Source: Ignelater luminosus | Lineage: Eukaryota > Arthropoda > Insecta > Coleoptera > Elateridae | Assembly (NCBI GenBank): GCA_011009095.1 | Contig: VTPC01000634.1 | Coordinates: 1-64,000, forward strand | Reading direction: 5' to 3' | DNA length: 64,000 nucleotides | Shown here: one piece after another, positions 26,101-38,725 of the stretch | Layout of the letters: every line of letters starts with the position of its first letter | How positions within the stretch are numbered: the stretch's first letter is position 1 | Translations under genes and position numbers: made by a program | The notes under the pieces: model-generated | Databases searched by the model: none | What the model was told of the DNA's origin: nothing | The model's input: the letters and a program-made list of their open reading frames with translations, nothing else

Positions 26101-27360
26101 CTTCCGGTCAAAATCAATTTTTCAAATGGCACAACAATTAAAAACGGATTCATAAAAAACTATAGCTCGAAACTGGTTTTAAAACACACTAATCCAACAA
26201 TGACATGCTAGGAAAATAAATAATATTGTTGTGACCTTGGCAGTCGCTCTACGACGCTACCTTGTATTGCATTTTACTTTTCCGCGCTTTTTGCCAGCGA
26301 ACGTAACATTCAACAGTAACACACGCATTAATCTAAAGCGAGCAGCATGGATCTTGTGCAATCAGCTTCCAATCGGACTGCTATAGTAGCGCACGCGCTT
26401 CCTACTCCTACACTTTGATATCTATTTAAATCAATAGTTACAATAATTATTAATAGACAGACAATTAATAATAATTAAGGCCTTATTGTACCCAAATTAA
26501 AGCGTTTAAATGCTATTGAATCTAACAATATGTTGTTTAAAGACAGGAGCCGCAAACGAAGTTACATTTCACTCTAGTTAAATTTGAAATACCTCAATTA
26601 GCATATAAATAATATTGGTTTCAAAGAGGAATAAGCTTTCTATAATATTAGTTTTTTTAGATTTTTTGCGGAATCAACTGATGCCAGCAGTTATTTATTA
26701 TCATTATCAATAAATGTAAATTATGATCATTCTTTACTTTTCTATAACTTCGTTTTCATTTTCGAATGATAGATGTGATTTGCTAGTGTTTTTAATTATT
26801 AAGATTTATCAAACAAATAAAATTTGATTAATGTTTCACAAGTTTCTTGGTCTTGTTTTGATTAAGAGAAGTCTCTACATCTTCAAATTCAAAATCAATT
26901 ATTTATGTCAAGTTCAACGTTTTCCAAAAGGAATCGAATTTGAGCTTAAGCATGGGAATTTCGCTTATTAAATTTGATACTTGTGTTAATAAATAATAAT
27001 CTAAAACATCTGAACTGACTTCTCTTGTTTATTATTTTCCTCCAGCTTCCTTATTGTTAAAAATTCTAAAAATATAATTAAACAATCTTTACGAATAACC
27101 TCGAATCATCTATATCATCCACCGATGTTTTGCTTTTGTGGAGCTATCATCAGGTTCATATTTTTCCTATAGGTGCTTTAGTTAACATCATCCTGGTATG
27201 ATATTTTATGTTGATTTCAACGATATAAATCACTCCATAGTTAACTTCATTTCAAACAAAAATATTTTAAAAAGTCAATATTAACAATACTAATCAAGTA
27301 TGCTATGTATTTTATTTAATTTCAATTTGATCTTAAGTCAATTTGGAAATATTAAGATTC
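20113..27360. other. AT-rich stretch, possible large intron, nothing recognised
   Basis: If 20038-20112 is a real exon, this would be its first intron. Apart from a very GC-rich patch at 23121-23185, no coding exon, RNA gene or bounded element was recognised. Open frames at 22306-22999 on both strands look like shadows in a mildly GC-richer segment. A moderately GC-rich segment at 26220-26420 could be an old element or regulatory DNA. Confidence 0.35.
23121..23185. other. isolated very GC-rich 65-bp patch
   Basis: A 65-base island, nearly three-quarters G+C, inside AT-rich DNA, containing GGCCGGCCCGGCC and the palindrome GGCGATCGCC. It has no open frame of note and no repeat ends. It might be a fragment of a GC-rich element, of rRNA-type DNA or foreign sequence; I cannot place it. 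Confidence 0.4.
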
Positions 27361-27749
27361 CGGATTCCCAGCAGACTCTTATTTCCTGTCTATTGCCGGC
27401 TCGCTCCGCGCTTGACCAGCAGTTACAGCAATGACTCGGAAATGTTTGTCGACATCGCCTTAGGCCGAGGAATATAGGCCACTTATAGGCCTTCAGTAGA
27501 CCGTACCACGCCTTGTAAATTGTAATTATTTTTTTATTAAATTCTAAGATAATAAAGTATTATTATTGCAAATATAAATTTTTTGTATTATTATAAATTT
27601 CTTTTTGTTATGGCAAATTGTCAAAAACAAAAAATCAAATTACATTAAAATTCGTTTGTTTCTTCTTTTGTTTCATCTTTTGAACAAATACTTTACAAGA
27701 TATTCAGATAGAATAAGGTGGCCTATCATATCTTTTTTGTTTAGATGAA

Positions 27750-27815
27750 TCCGCCAAGGTTTGAACTCCATATCTCTTGGTTTGTAGTCCTTAACTTAAA
27801 CACCGAGTTAGCAAC
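27750..27815 (-). repeat. tRNA-like remnant or tRNA-derived SINE head
   Basis: On the minus strand TAACTCGGTGTTTAAG resembles a Pol III A box (as in TAGCTCAGTGGTTAAG). About 40 bases further on GAGTTCAAACC resembles a B box (GGTTCRANNCC). The spacing suits a tRNA or a tRNA-derived SINE. The stems pair poorly, so it is not a functional tRNA gene. No SINE tail could be delimited. Confidence 0.35.
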
Positions 27816-28265
27816 TATTGCTGATACATATTTAACATATTCATTTTATAATATCGCAATAAAACTTAGAAATAGTTTTTATTTACAACTGTAAAATTCA
27901 CAAATATTAAAAAAACCATAACATACACGATTATCTTTATTAACACGTATTTAGAAAGCTACAAAGTAAGAATGTGCAGATTAGATGAGTTATAAAATTA
28001 GACATAAAACAGCATAAACAGCATAAAGAAATAAATAAACTAAACAATCGATAATATCAGGAATAAATAATTAAATGTATTGCAAGTCCATTACTTAAGG
28101 TTTTTTTAATTTTTTTAAATGTAACTCCCTTACTTTTTAGCAAGAAATAAAAAGTAGATTTCATTCTGAGTTCAGCAATATCCCACAGTTGGTATTTAAA
28201 ATTGGTAGTTTAGAAATATGGAAGATTTGACGAAAATAAACTGAAGTTTTAATGTTTTAATTGTT

Positions 28266-28476
28266 TGGTATCAACAGGATGGTGCACCACCATATTATTC
28301 ACTTCGTATTAGAGAATACCTAGATGAATTCTTTCCTAATAGATGTATAGGAAAACGTGGTCCAATGGAATGACCGGCTAAATCTTCTGATCTCACCCCA
28401 CTTGGTTTTTTTCTTTGGGGGTATTTAAAATCACGTGTGTATCACTCAAAACTCCAGGCTTTGATTTTAAATACCC
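28266..28476 (+). pseudogene. IS630/Tc1-mariner-type transposase fragment (DDE C-terminal part)
   Basis: The frame reads WYQQDGAPPYYSLRIREYL, then the motif SSDLTPLGFFLWGYLKS. These match the DGAPPH and PDLxPLDFFLWG blocks around the second and third catalytic acidic residues in IS630-like transposases. One in-frame stop sits before PAKSSDL, where the family normally has a tryptophan. The third acidic residue is replaced by Gly (PLGFF instead of PLDFF). Only about 60 codons survive. The right end runs into a 15-bp inverted copy of itself (28419-28433 against 28462-28476). Confidence 0.65.
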
Positions 28477-29559
28477 ATTTTACTTGAATGTTCAAAATTT
28501 GATATAATTTAACGTTTTTTGTAAATTTGAGGCATCATGATTTGCTAAGAGAAAAATTGAAGGCTAATGCTACTAAAATCAAATAGTTTTGATTTCTAGT
28601 TCCACATGCTCCAACTCTTATAACTAATATTATTATAGGACTTCTAATATTTTATACTTTACCGCGCCATCTAGGTATACGTCATGGCGTTTGCGAATAT
28701 TATTATTATAAGTTATGCAATGGTTCTTGCGACTGCCAATGTGCTTCACTCACATACATCAAAAATCTTGACAATTAATTTTAAATTAATTTTACACTTA
28801 GGTTGGAAATGACAGCGTTGCTATGATTGGTAATTAAGAAAGTATCCTTAAAACATACTTGATTTGTTCGTATAGGGGAAAATGATTAACCAAAAAATGG
28901 CGCAAAATTTCGTCGAAATGGCGAAAGAAAGCGTGATCATTAGCTGCAACCAACGTTGCCAGAGTTGCAATATATCATATTTCTTTCAAATGATATCAAG
29001 CACAGCTTTCTATCTTTATCAGAACCAGGATATGGTCATTTAAATTTGGTGGAGCAAACCAATTTCTGGAAACTTTGAAGGGCCAAACATCAAAATAGTA
29101 TTTACGAAATTGCTTTTTACGGCACGCGATGACCTTAATCAATATGGGAAATTAAAAAATCATCGGAGATATACGAATTCTATTATCTTTTTTTTTGTTG
29201 AATTGATGTGGAATACCACTCAAGTAGTCGCATTTAATATTTTGTTATTATTAGTTTTGCTATAAAAAAACTAGATTCAAGACATAATTTAGCAATTCAA
29301 CACAGCACACATTGCGAGATGTAGTATATTGACTCACACTTTGTCTGTAATAAACCGAGATCTATGTTATTTATGTTGGTTGTAATAGTTTAAAAGTAAC
29401 AAAATAAAAGTACTGCAACGATACAGACAAAGATTTTAAAATACTTTATTTACTGTAATATGCATATGTTTCCCATATTACCTTTAAAATTGCATTGACC
29501 TTAATGTCAATTGTCGACCCGTATCGCAACTAAAGCATTGAAATTTGTCAATTTCCTTG

Positions 29560-30200
29560 CTATGACTTGATAATGAGCCTGCATTGGAGAACCACCCGCA
29601 AGGTGATCAGATCTCCATCATGGCTAGCACTTTACTGGTAGTCGGTCGATGATGCTGAACCGTCATTAATGACATCATACCGCCATGGCCAGCGTTTTAC
29701 TAAAATTCTGCCGACGCACGGTGATCAATTTCGCTCATTTAACATAGCATAGCTGCAAACAGCGACGCAATTTAATACGCCTGGCCAAGATCTATCCATC
29801 TTATATAAGAGTATTTGTAATAAACTGCATATAGTGACTGAAAAATAAGTGAAGATTTTCAACAAAATTTCGTATTGTCTTATTATTCGCGCAAAAAAGC
29901 CCAAAAAGCCTACCGAAAACGCCTACAACAAGAAGAAGTCTTCGGAAATTGAATAACATCAGCATTGCCCCTAAAGAACGTAAGAGAGCTTACAGGGAAC
30001 GAAAGAAAGTCGAGGCAGCGGCAGCACGTTCTGGATATTTTACGTAAAACCTTGCAACCGTGTCCTGAACACACCCTACCCCCTAGTTTGGCAAAATGTA
30101 CCATATAAATGTTTCTAAAGCACTTTATTATTTCAAAATGTTGCACAACAGTAGGTAGAATTACTCCCGATTTGTTACCTCACAGCAACAGTTTTTTTTC
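29560..30200 (+). other. GC-richer segment with promoter-like signals, identity unknown
   Basis: Composition is less AT-rich than the flanks. A TATATAAGAG motif at about 29801 is followed by AATAAACTGC (about 29829). Further on is a basic frame with PKERKRAYRERKKVEAAAA at about 29970-30030. The arrangement could be an LTR followed by a leader, a small decayed gene or another element. No ends were found, so no family is assigned. Confidence 0.25.
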
Positions 30201-30794
30201 ATCAAAAGAAACCTATTAAAACGTAATCAATATAGGAATGCCGTGAAGAAGATTTCAGTTTCAGTAAAAGAAATGTCATATCTTCAATACAATGATAACG
30301 AAATTCTAAAAGTGGATCTGTGATGCATTTTTAATGTCTAATGTATACTACCTACTATCATTCATTCGATGGCGCCGCGCCACTTTCCCAGATCGTTTAG
30401 CGTAGGTGTAACTGAACGTTTGGCGTAGAAACCAAGTGATAAAATAAATAGAAGGTAAGTAATTTATGATAAAATCAATAAAAGATAAAAAACAGTATTG
30501 ATGAATTTCGAAAGAAAGTCCAGTTAATTTAACAAAAGTTTTAACAAACTTGAATGTTTAAACTCGACAACAAGGCATCTCTTTTGGTGAATATGAGAAT
30601 CTTCTACAATGAAGATTTCTTGGGATTCCACAAAACTAGACACAAGAACAATTTTGAACTAGAAAAGAGGCGAATAAACAACGTAAAGCTAACTATGAAA
30701 GAAGCGGTCCAAAGCTTAAACCTCCACAGTTTCTGGCAGTGCTTGGCATAGATATGTTCTCTACTATTGCATCTGCCAAATATAGAAAATTTAT

Positions 30795-31943
30795 ACAGGG
30801 TGTTCAATAATTTGCAAAACAGCTTCATGTACTCCTCATGTAAAACTGAGACGAAAAGAGAAAAGAGAAAGTTTCTAGATGCGTAATTGCTCCCTGAGAA
30901 AGCAATTTAAGAACTTTAAAATCTGGCAACATAGGACCAACATACAAACAATAATTATGAAAATCCAGTAACCAAGCAAGCCTCACTTGATTTATTAAGA
31001 TTTAAAACAAATTAGTAAACTTATAAATTACAAATTTACTCAAATTGATCGTAAAAACGAAACATAGTATAACTTAGTTTAACAAATGATCAAATTGTCT
31101 ATTATTTGTGCTTGCAGGTCTTGTAGATTTTCCGGAGGTGCTTGGTAAACCTTTTCCTTCAGAAAACCCGAAACGAAAAAAATCCAAAATCCATTACGAT
31201 CTATCCAACGCTGCGGAAAATTTTAGGCAGCTGGTGCTTCAAATCAGTTCATTTCGTAGATTGGGTGGAAAATCATCTATCAGCTCATTAATGAATTTAA
31301 AATAATTTCCTTCATTCAGGCGTTGTGGTAAAAAGTAAAGTCCAATGAAGTTGCCTACTGGTACTCCCATCCAGACATTTAAGGAGAATCTGAACTGGTT
31401 TCTAAACGGTGCAATGCATAGTGTGAAAATTAAAAATGCCGTCTCTTGTAAAAATGGCTTCATCAATTTGCAATATTTGCTTATGGAAATTTTGTACAGG
31501 TCGATCTGTCACAGAAGCCAGTTGCAGTAGTTAATGCGACTTTGATATTAATCATTTGGTGTTACCGACTGAACGGTACGAAAGTGGTACGAATATAAAC
31601 AACCTGTTTTAAAACATTATGCACGGTGAAATTACTAGGAATATTAAATCGGCTCTTGCACTACTTCCAGGTTCTTCGGAAACACTTTGTAAAATTTGAT
31701 TTTTTTTTTTGTTCAGAGATAAGACAAGTTCGCTGAGCGCCAGAATTAATTCGGTTTGGTATCATATGACCCGTCTCTCTCTACCACCGATACAATCTTC
31801 TAAATAGGTCTGCTGACGATTGACGACGATTTAGAAACCTTCTCAAGTATTCAGCTTTCGCGGCATCACCATTTCCTTTGCAAACCCCATAAAGCCAGTA
31901 CATATCGGCATACTCGTCGAAACTAAACTCCATTGCTTACCAA
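30795..31943 (-). mobile_element. decayed IS630-type DNA transposon with DUF4817-like N-terminus
   Basis: On the minus strand an ATG at 31933 opens MEFSFDEYADMYWLYGVCKG, then LRRFLNRRQSS and ETGHMIPNRINSGA. This is the N-terminal helix-turn-helix pattern of a widespread insect transposase family. Further on, FSLNVWMGVPVGNFIGLYF and LPQRLNEGNYFKFINEL match the central DDE region, where VWxGxxGxxLIGPYFLP is usual. At least one stop and frame changes break it, and the C-terminal DGAPPH block was not found. A CAGGGTGTTC terminus at 30797 may be one end of the element. Confidence 0.6.
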
Positions 31944-32249
31944 TAATAATGGTTCCTATGAGAAACTCAAATTATGACAGAATCGGAATGATAACAGTGA
32001 TTGACAGTGACAATTTATCGAATAAAAAATTTCGAATACGAGTCGGCTCAGAGTGCTTGTACAGGATTGCCAATAATAAGATTTTTGCCAAAAGCATCAA
32101 TTTTGAGTTTAATAAACTACAACATTTTAGAATTTGCTGTTATTTTACAAAATTTATTGGTAGTATCCTTTCATAATATTGCAAGTGCGAGGTGTAACCA
32201 ATGCCGGTTTTTTATTTTACGGAGTATTTCTTGTTCAAAGTTTCCAACT

Positions 32250-32766
32250 AATTTGTTATTATTCTTTTATTCGAAAAACGTAGTAAATTGGTTTTTGTTG
32301 TATGCAGTATGAAAAGCATCATCAGTTTTCATTTCTAATTTATTATTTCTTGTACGTTTTTCGAATAAAAGAATAATAACAAATTATTTAAATAGTTATT
32401 CAATTAAAGATTAATGACAAATAAAATTTTAAAAAAAGTTTTGCTTGTAACGGGGTTCGATCATGCATTCATAGAGCCCGTGCGGTTTAGCAAGCAGTAT
32501 AAAACCATTGAACCACGGAGGCAAGTCGCGTCGACTTTTCAGTTTTCGGCTTTTAAATTAATGTTTTGCAAGTAATTAATGAATTTATAATTTCCGAAGA
32601 ATTGGGATTGTTATTAAGGATAATATTTTTGGACGGTACAGTAGAATATCTTATCTATCGATTGCAACTATTAATTTCACCGACTTTTATTCGAGAACGA
32701 ACTATTTGGCATATTTCAGATTTCCCATACTAATTCCCTATAGCACATGTTAAAACGAACACGGTG
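32250..32766. repeat. foldback element copy A, rearranged left part
   Basis: From about 32283 to 32766 this is a close copy of the element at 56441-57082, including the tRNA-like core (about 32443-32527) and the right arm ending ACACGGTG next to TA. The left arm is missing. In its place lies a perfect 33-bp inverted copy of an internal segment (32250-32282 against 32353-32385), forming a new hairpin. This looks like a template switch or hairpin-mediated repair. No protein is encoded. Confidence 0.7.
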
Positions 32767-32820
32767 TATACACTATGCTATACATAATTATTTATATATC
32801 TCAGATATTCCAGATTTTAG

Positions 32821-32874
32821 TTTAAAATAATCAACAATTTGAGTTTGTTTAAAATAATCAACAATTTGAGTTTG
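32821..32874. repeat. perfect tandem duplication, 2 x 27 bp
   Basis: A 27-base AT-rich unit (starting TTTAAAATAATCAACAATTT) is repeated once without any mismatch, which suggests a recent slippage or repair event. It lies between foldback copy A and the pogo relic. Confidence 0.85.
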
Positions 32875-32937
32875 TTTTTGATCAATTGCTTTGTTTTTTA
32901 TAATTTGTGATTGTATATAAACAAAAGCGCTATGCTA

Positions 32938-34082
32938 TGCAGTGATTATACACCCTCTACATTACCGAATGGTGCGTAATATTGCTTTAATTTTGCAAAT
33001 TCATATAAGCTTCATAAGTATTGAAGTTTTCAGCAGAAGTAATTATATCTTGATTATCACTGTCGTTATCGGTGTGGTTTTCTTCCTCTTCCAATTCGCG
33101 AATGCGTTCATTTTAACTAGTGTCAGATTCTTCAGTGAATAACTCGTCGTCAATTTGCGAATAAGTGTTTATATCGACGTTAATTTTTATTATACAACTC
33201 CGATAAGAGAATTTCATCATTCTCGTCAACAGAGGTTTCTGTATTTCCACCAAATCCAGTTTATAGAAAAAATTTAGTTATTGTTTCCTTTTGTACAGCT
33301 TTCCAGGCCGCCGACACTTTTTTTATTTGGTAACGCACCAAAAAAAACGTCCAGTTTCGTTTAGGTTAAAAATGCTTCTTGGAGAATAGCCGTCACTTAA
33401 TTTTGGTATTTTTTCTTTCCACTTACTTACATTACTTTCACCTACTTTTGCTGCTTCGCCAGATACTGTTTTAAAAGTTATGTTGTGTCGTTTACAAAAT
33501 TTTTCAAGCCAACCATTAGAAGCTTTAAATTCTACATTTAATTACTTTGCAGCTTCTATAGCTTTTGCTTTGATAATTAGCCCCGAAACCGAAATATTCT
33601 TATTTCTCACTTAAATAAAAACATTAGATACATTCTTTAGTTTAATAAAACCTGTTATGTGCAAAAAGCTTACCTTACAAAACCAATCACAAACGATTTG
33701 GTCTATGGCTAGCCCAGGTGTTTTTTGGAAACCTATTTTTCCTTTCGCTGTCATTTTCTAAAAAACTTTTACGAATGTCTTCTTTTTGTTTTAAAAAAAC
33801 CTTTTGTGCTTTTACGAACACTAAACTTTTGGGAAAGTTCACGTATAAGTTTCTGACTTTCCGCCGCACTATTTATATTTGTTTTCACTTTCACTTTGAC
33901 ATAATAATGGTTGGTAATGCTTTCTTTAACAAGTGTTGAACAAAACTGTACAGAGACATCAACAATGATACAAGCCACGTGACCACTAATTTAAAAATAG
34001 CGCGAAGTTTTATTTTTCGGCGTGATCTATACGCTGTTGGCCATACTACCAGAGTAAGTAACGCCCACACTAATAACTGCAT
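32938..34082 (-). mobile_element. internally deleted pogo/Tigger-type DNA transposon
   Basis: On the minus strand the order is: a basic N-terminal HTH-like block (about 33980-33690); a CENPB-type segment with FKASNGWLEKFCKRHNITF; then KVGESNVSKWKEKIP and SIFNLNETG, where pogo proteins have the first catalytic Asp in N(x)DETG. The frame then breaks and jumps to a C-terminal-like piece and an acidic tail rich in Glu and Asp (about 33145-33030). The middle and end of the DDE domain are missing. Both ends share ATGCAGT(T/G)ATTA, consistent with short terminal repeats beginning CAGT. It is about 1.1 kb and non-functional. Confidence 0.6.
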
Positions 34083-36395
34083 TGGCGTGCGTGCGTTCCC
34101 TGATCTCTTGTTTCTTTGTTTTGCGTTTTTTTAGTTTATTTTGTTCTATTTCAAGATCAGTCTTTTTGAAGACCTAAATCTACTTTTTGTGAGTCAATCG
34201 AGGTAAGTTAGATTTAACGCATTCAAAATATGATAATAAATTTGAAATATTTAAGTTTTTAAGTAGTTTCATCATTTATCCAATACTACGCCACTGGAAA
34301 ACTACATTATTTTTATTAGAAGAGAGTTGCCAATAATGCAAGATGTGTTGCCTAATCAACCTAACCAGTAGAGATCGTGGTCACATGGTTTGTAATCATT
34401 GTTGATGTTTCTGTAGATAATATGCTTCTGGAGTTATAGGACTAGTAAAATCTCCAATCAAATTTCTTCAAAAAAGGATACGTAGATTGTAAAATAAGCA
34501 TTTTAAGAAAAATTTTTTTAAGAAGTTCTACCATTGTAAAAGCATAAATTCTATAATTTGCTTAGAAAGAATCTATAAATATGATAAAAATGTCATTCAT
34601 TTTAAAAATCAAATCTTCAAATAATTAAAAATTTAACTGACTTGAAGATGTTTCAACATGTATGACCGCCTACAAAATATACCTTATAAGATAATGAACT
34701 TTTAATACAATGTTAAAATACCGTTTGAAACCTTACAAAAACTAGGTACCGTTACCTACTTCTTGATTATTTTTTAAAAGAACTCTTCTGCGGCATTTAC
34801 AACTTTTTCTTTAAATTTCAATCCCCTTTTGTATTGTACTGTAAAGAACTAAATGTTTTGTGGTCAATTGGAATTCTGTTGAACAAATAAAATAAATGAA
34901 TCTTTACCTGAACGGCATTTAAGGGGTGTCCGATGTGGAGAGATAAATACAAGTGAAGATGTATGTGCTAGGGCAAATATCCTGTGTCCCAGGAGGTTCC
35001 AGAAATGGGAGGTTTTCTTTATGGAATGTATATATAAATTGAATTGTTACTTTCAAAATAGTCCGATATCAAAAGGTGGCCAAGAATAGGTGTTGGTTTT
35101 ATCAATGAACTGAATTATGCTTTTAAGCTTGATTGACATAAAAATTAAATACTAGCCAAAAAATTAATAATATTGATAATGTTTAATATAAACACCTGTT
35201 ATACCTTGATTGATAAATAGTGCATAGGTAGTACATATGGTTTTTAATTTTTATAGTGTACAGTAAAACCTTTAGTTTCGGACACCTCCTTAAGAATAAT
35301 AAACTAATGAAATATAAGAATTACACAGTCACATGTTTCATCCAAATTACTAGCCTATTTAGATTGTCTGACTATCATTTTCTGCTACTGTAGGATGGTT
35401 TAAATTTCTCTTGTTATATGTACTTTCCAGCTATAAAAGCAGAATGCATTTCAAAGTATGTATCGATGGCTCCAGTTTGCTACCTATTTTTAATGTATTG
35501 ATTTTACTTGTCTAGGAGGTTTAAAGAACATATTCCTCAACTTGTGAAAATATAAAATAAGTTGTATATCTTATAAAAGCTTGGATATTACTTTTGTGGA
35601 TGACTGTATTGTGTATTTTAAGTATTAAAAATAATTTCTTTGGCAAAATATCCTTGCATTTCAAAAATGCAATTCAGTTGTTTCTTTAAAGGTCACATTT
35701 GCTAACTTAAGGCGGCAAATGAAATGTTTCTGGCACTGATTAGGGTGCCTGCAAAACCAGTAATATAGCAGATGCAGACACAAAACACAATAGAATGGAA
35801 TTTCTTGGTGCAATTTCTAGTGAGGAACTAAAATAAAATTATAAAAATATAGGTAGTTAAGAACAGAAACAACAATTTAATGATATAGGTTACAGCAAAC
35901 ACTATAGAAAACTTTGGAGAGTGTATGATAACCATTCACAGCTTATTTCTACAGTTTCTTCTATAATACAATAATAGAAGACAATAGATTTCTTCAAAGA
36001 TTATTATCTGTCTTTTTATACATTTATTCCTGTGAAGGTTAATATATTTCTCATTCACTCTTTCGGAAATATTAACTTTTTGAATTCTCAAAATTGAATT
36101 TATGCAGCCCAAATTCAACTCGACTCTTCAAGAATCATCCATGATTCTTTTACTTACCTTGCTAGATTTATACGCTAAAGTATACTATGTAAGGATTTCA
36201 TACTTACTTGAAACACCCATTGATGGTTGTTTCATTAAGCTCTGCTCTTCATTATTGCCATCTGACAGTTAAATAAATAAATAGGTAATGGAAGTTGAGG
36301 TAAACATCTTCCTATTAAAAAAAATAAAGAACACTAAAATATACATATAGTATCACAGAGTTCAGCAAGAGACTGACTCATTGCACTTGTATTTC
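34083..36395. other. AT-rich intergenic DNA between TE block and ARID5 gene
   Basis: No gene or bounded repeat recognised. Small GC-richer bits near 34915-35030 and 35690-35790 carry no frame or known motif. The right part may lie downstream of the ARID5 poly(A) site. Confidence 0.4.
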
Positions 36396-38725
36396 TTTAT
36401 TGGCTGTGGCTTTACATAATTAAATGACAGCAACACAGATTACAAAAGTAAAAGATTTTACATCACTTATAAAAACTTTAAACTTAAATAATTAAGACAA
36501 AGTTGGAAATTTATATTTACAATAATTATGTAATTTGGTATATATAATAAAATCACAGATAATTATGCTAATTTTATCTGGCCATTATATGTACAGTATT
36601 TAACTACTACTCCTACACATTCCATATTTTACAAAAAAAATGTTTTATCTTTAAAAATAATAACATTTTTAAAACGTATTTCTTCAAAACATAAAAAGAT
36701 TATTCTTTATATTGCAACGATTTAAAAAACGCTTCTTTACTTGCGAATCTAACCTAGTTCATTTATACAAACACTTATCAAACTTCTTCTCAGCCATACT
36801 GAATGTAAAAATTCCTATTGTCCTTTTTTTAATGTTACTATACCTTCCATTATCTACCTTTTAATTTATTCATGTCCAGAATGCAATATGTATATTGCAT
36901 CTGCTTTATGTAACTGAACACAGCTTATTTATGAGAATAGACTTTTAATGAAGATTATAAGTTAGAAATAGAAAGTCAAGTGGTATCACAATATTTAAAA
37001 ATAAAGATTTCGTTCATACAAAAATAATTATTACTTATTCTCTGTAATTTACTAAAAAAGATTGATTTTATGACGCTTCACAGTTAAAAGAAAAATAAAT
37101 AAAATACTGCTTTAAATTTAGCTTTTCACAACTGTATTATAATGTTATAAGCTTATTTTATTTATATTATATAATAGAAAATATAAATATTTATTAATGC
37201 TGTGAACATATTATTAATATGTCATCCACTGAATATTATAAAATTTCCTTTCTAGCATCATTACATGAGGATGTTTTGCTAAGATGGCAACAGAAAGTAT
37301 TTAAAATTAAACAATTTTTTATCTGTTGGTTCTTAACAACAATACATAAGTCATTTGTATAACAAAGAATAAAATGAACCACATATAACATATTATAAAA
37401 CTGTATGTGATAAATAATCAGTCATCACTTAATCTGATTTTTAACTGATTTTTAAATGATGCATGTAATTTAGTTTTCTGTACTTTTTATGGTTACTTAT
37501 AAATCTTGTGAAATTTGATAACTTTTTAAATAGTTGTTAACTAACTTATCCTGGTTTTTCACATTTTTGGTTCATTCAACATTAAATGTCATAATTCTAA
37601 TTTTTTGACATTACACATCTACAATGTTTTCAGGAATAGGCAGAATTCAGCTAAAGTATATGTAAAGTATATAAGTAAAGTATAAGTATATATATGTCTG
37701 TTGTTCCAGACACAAATAAAAAAAATCAAGAATAAAAACTTTTCCCATTCGATGCAAACTTTTTGGCAGTATGATTGGATATTCTGTTTGTGATAATTAG
37801 AGCAGTAGATACCTAGTGGTTAATGTCAGTAGCAACGAGCTGACTAAGCTTGATAGTAATCACCAAAAGCTTCGGTGGGTATAAAACTTTACCTAAAAAA
37901 TTTATTAGTGCCAAAATTAAAACTTAAAAAAAATGAATCCAATTATCTTAAGAAGTTCAATGACGAGCTTATTTTCCAAAAAATTATGTTTCAACTTATT
38001 TTTTAAGATCATGTATTGTTACTGGCGTGTGTTTGCTCAAGCAGCAAAGCAATTAGCAAAGATTGTCAGTCATATTTATCTGTATTCGAACAAAAACTCT
38101 CATGAAATATAGATGTAGAGCACTCTAATAATTGTAAATGTCCCTTGACAGATCTTTCAATTTCTGACAGCACCTTTTCACCGTTTATTCTGCTTTTGTA
38201 TAAAAGTAACCATTACCAATCACATTTTTCAATACTGAATCAAAAGTAATAGATCAAATAAGAGTTCAGCAATAAATAATAAAAGATTTAAAGTAAAATT
38301 TAAGATTCACATAATTAATTGAAATTACATTATATAATAAATAACACAAAACATTACTTTCTGTTGCCACTTAACAATTTTTGTTCACATCAACTCCAAA
38401 TTACTATTTTGTCATTTTAATCCTTGAACTAGCAAAACTTTTAGAATAATTCCTATAAAATGTATTTCAAAAATATCTTGCTTTTTATAATAGCTTCAAT
38501 AGAATAAACTATAACATCAACTTATTATTCACCCTTTTCAAATATTTGATCAAATTTATGTTTATCATTTTTTAAAAAATAAAAGGACATCTACATATTG
38601 CATATTATCTCTAATTAAAATAAAAACGACAATTGACAAAGATATTGTTCATTTAACTTCTGAAAGGTAATAGAGTAAAGAGAGATTTTTATGCATGTTC
38701 ACATGAAATGTTTAGATATGTTCTA
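36396..38725 (-). other. likely long 3'UTR of the ARID5 gene
   Basis: This is the region after the ARID5 stop codon: AT-rich and free of other features. Candidate poly(A) signals on the minus strand (AATAAA) lie at 38184-38189 and 36396-36401. The second is followed by T/G-containing sequence. Which one is used cannot be decided from sequence, so the far boundary is a guess. A short imperfect tandem of AAGTATA units sits at about 37655-37695. Confidence 0.35.

Noticed and set aside
30554-30828. Overlapping 65- and 74-codon frames on opposite strands
   Set aside because: Mirror-image frames in AT-rich DNA with no motif; treated as chance.
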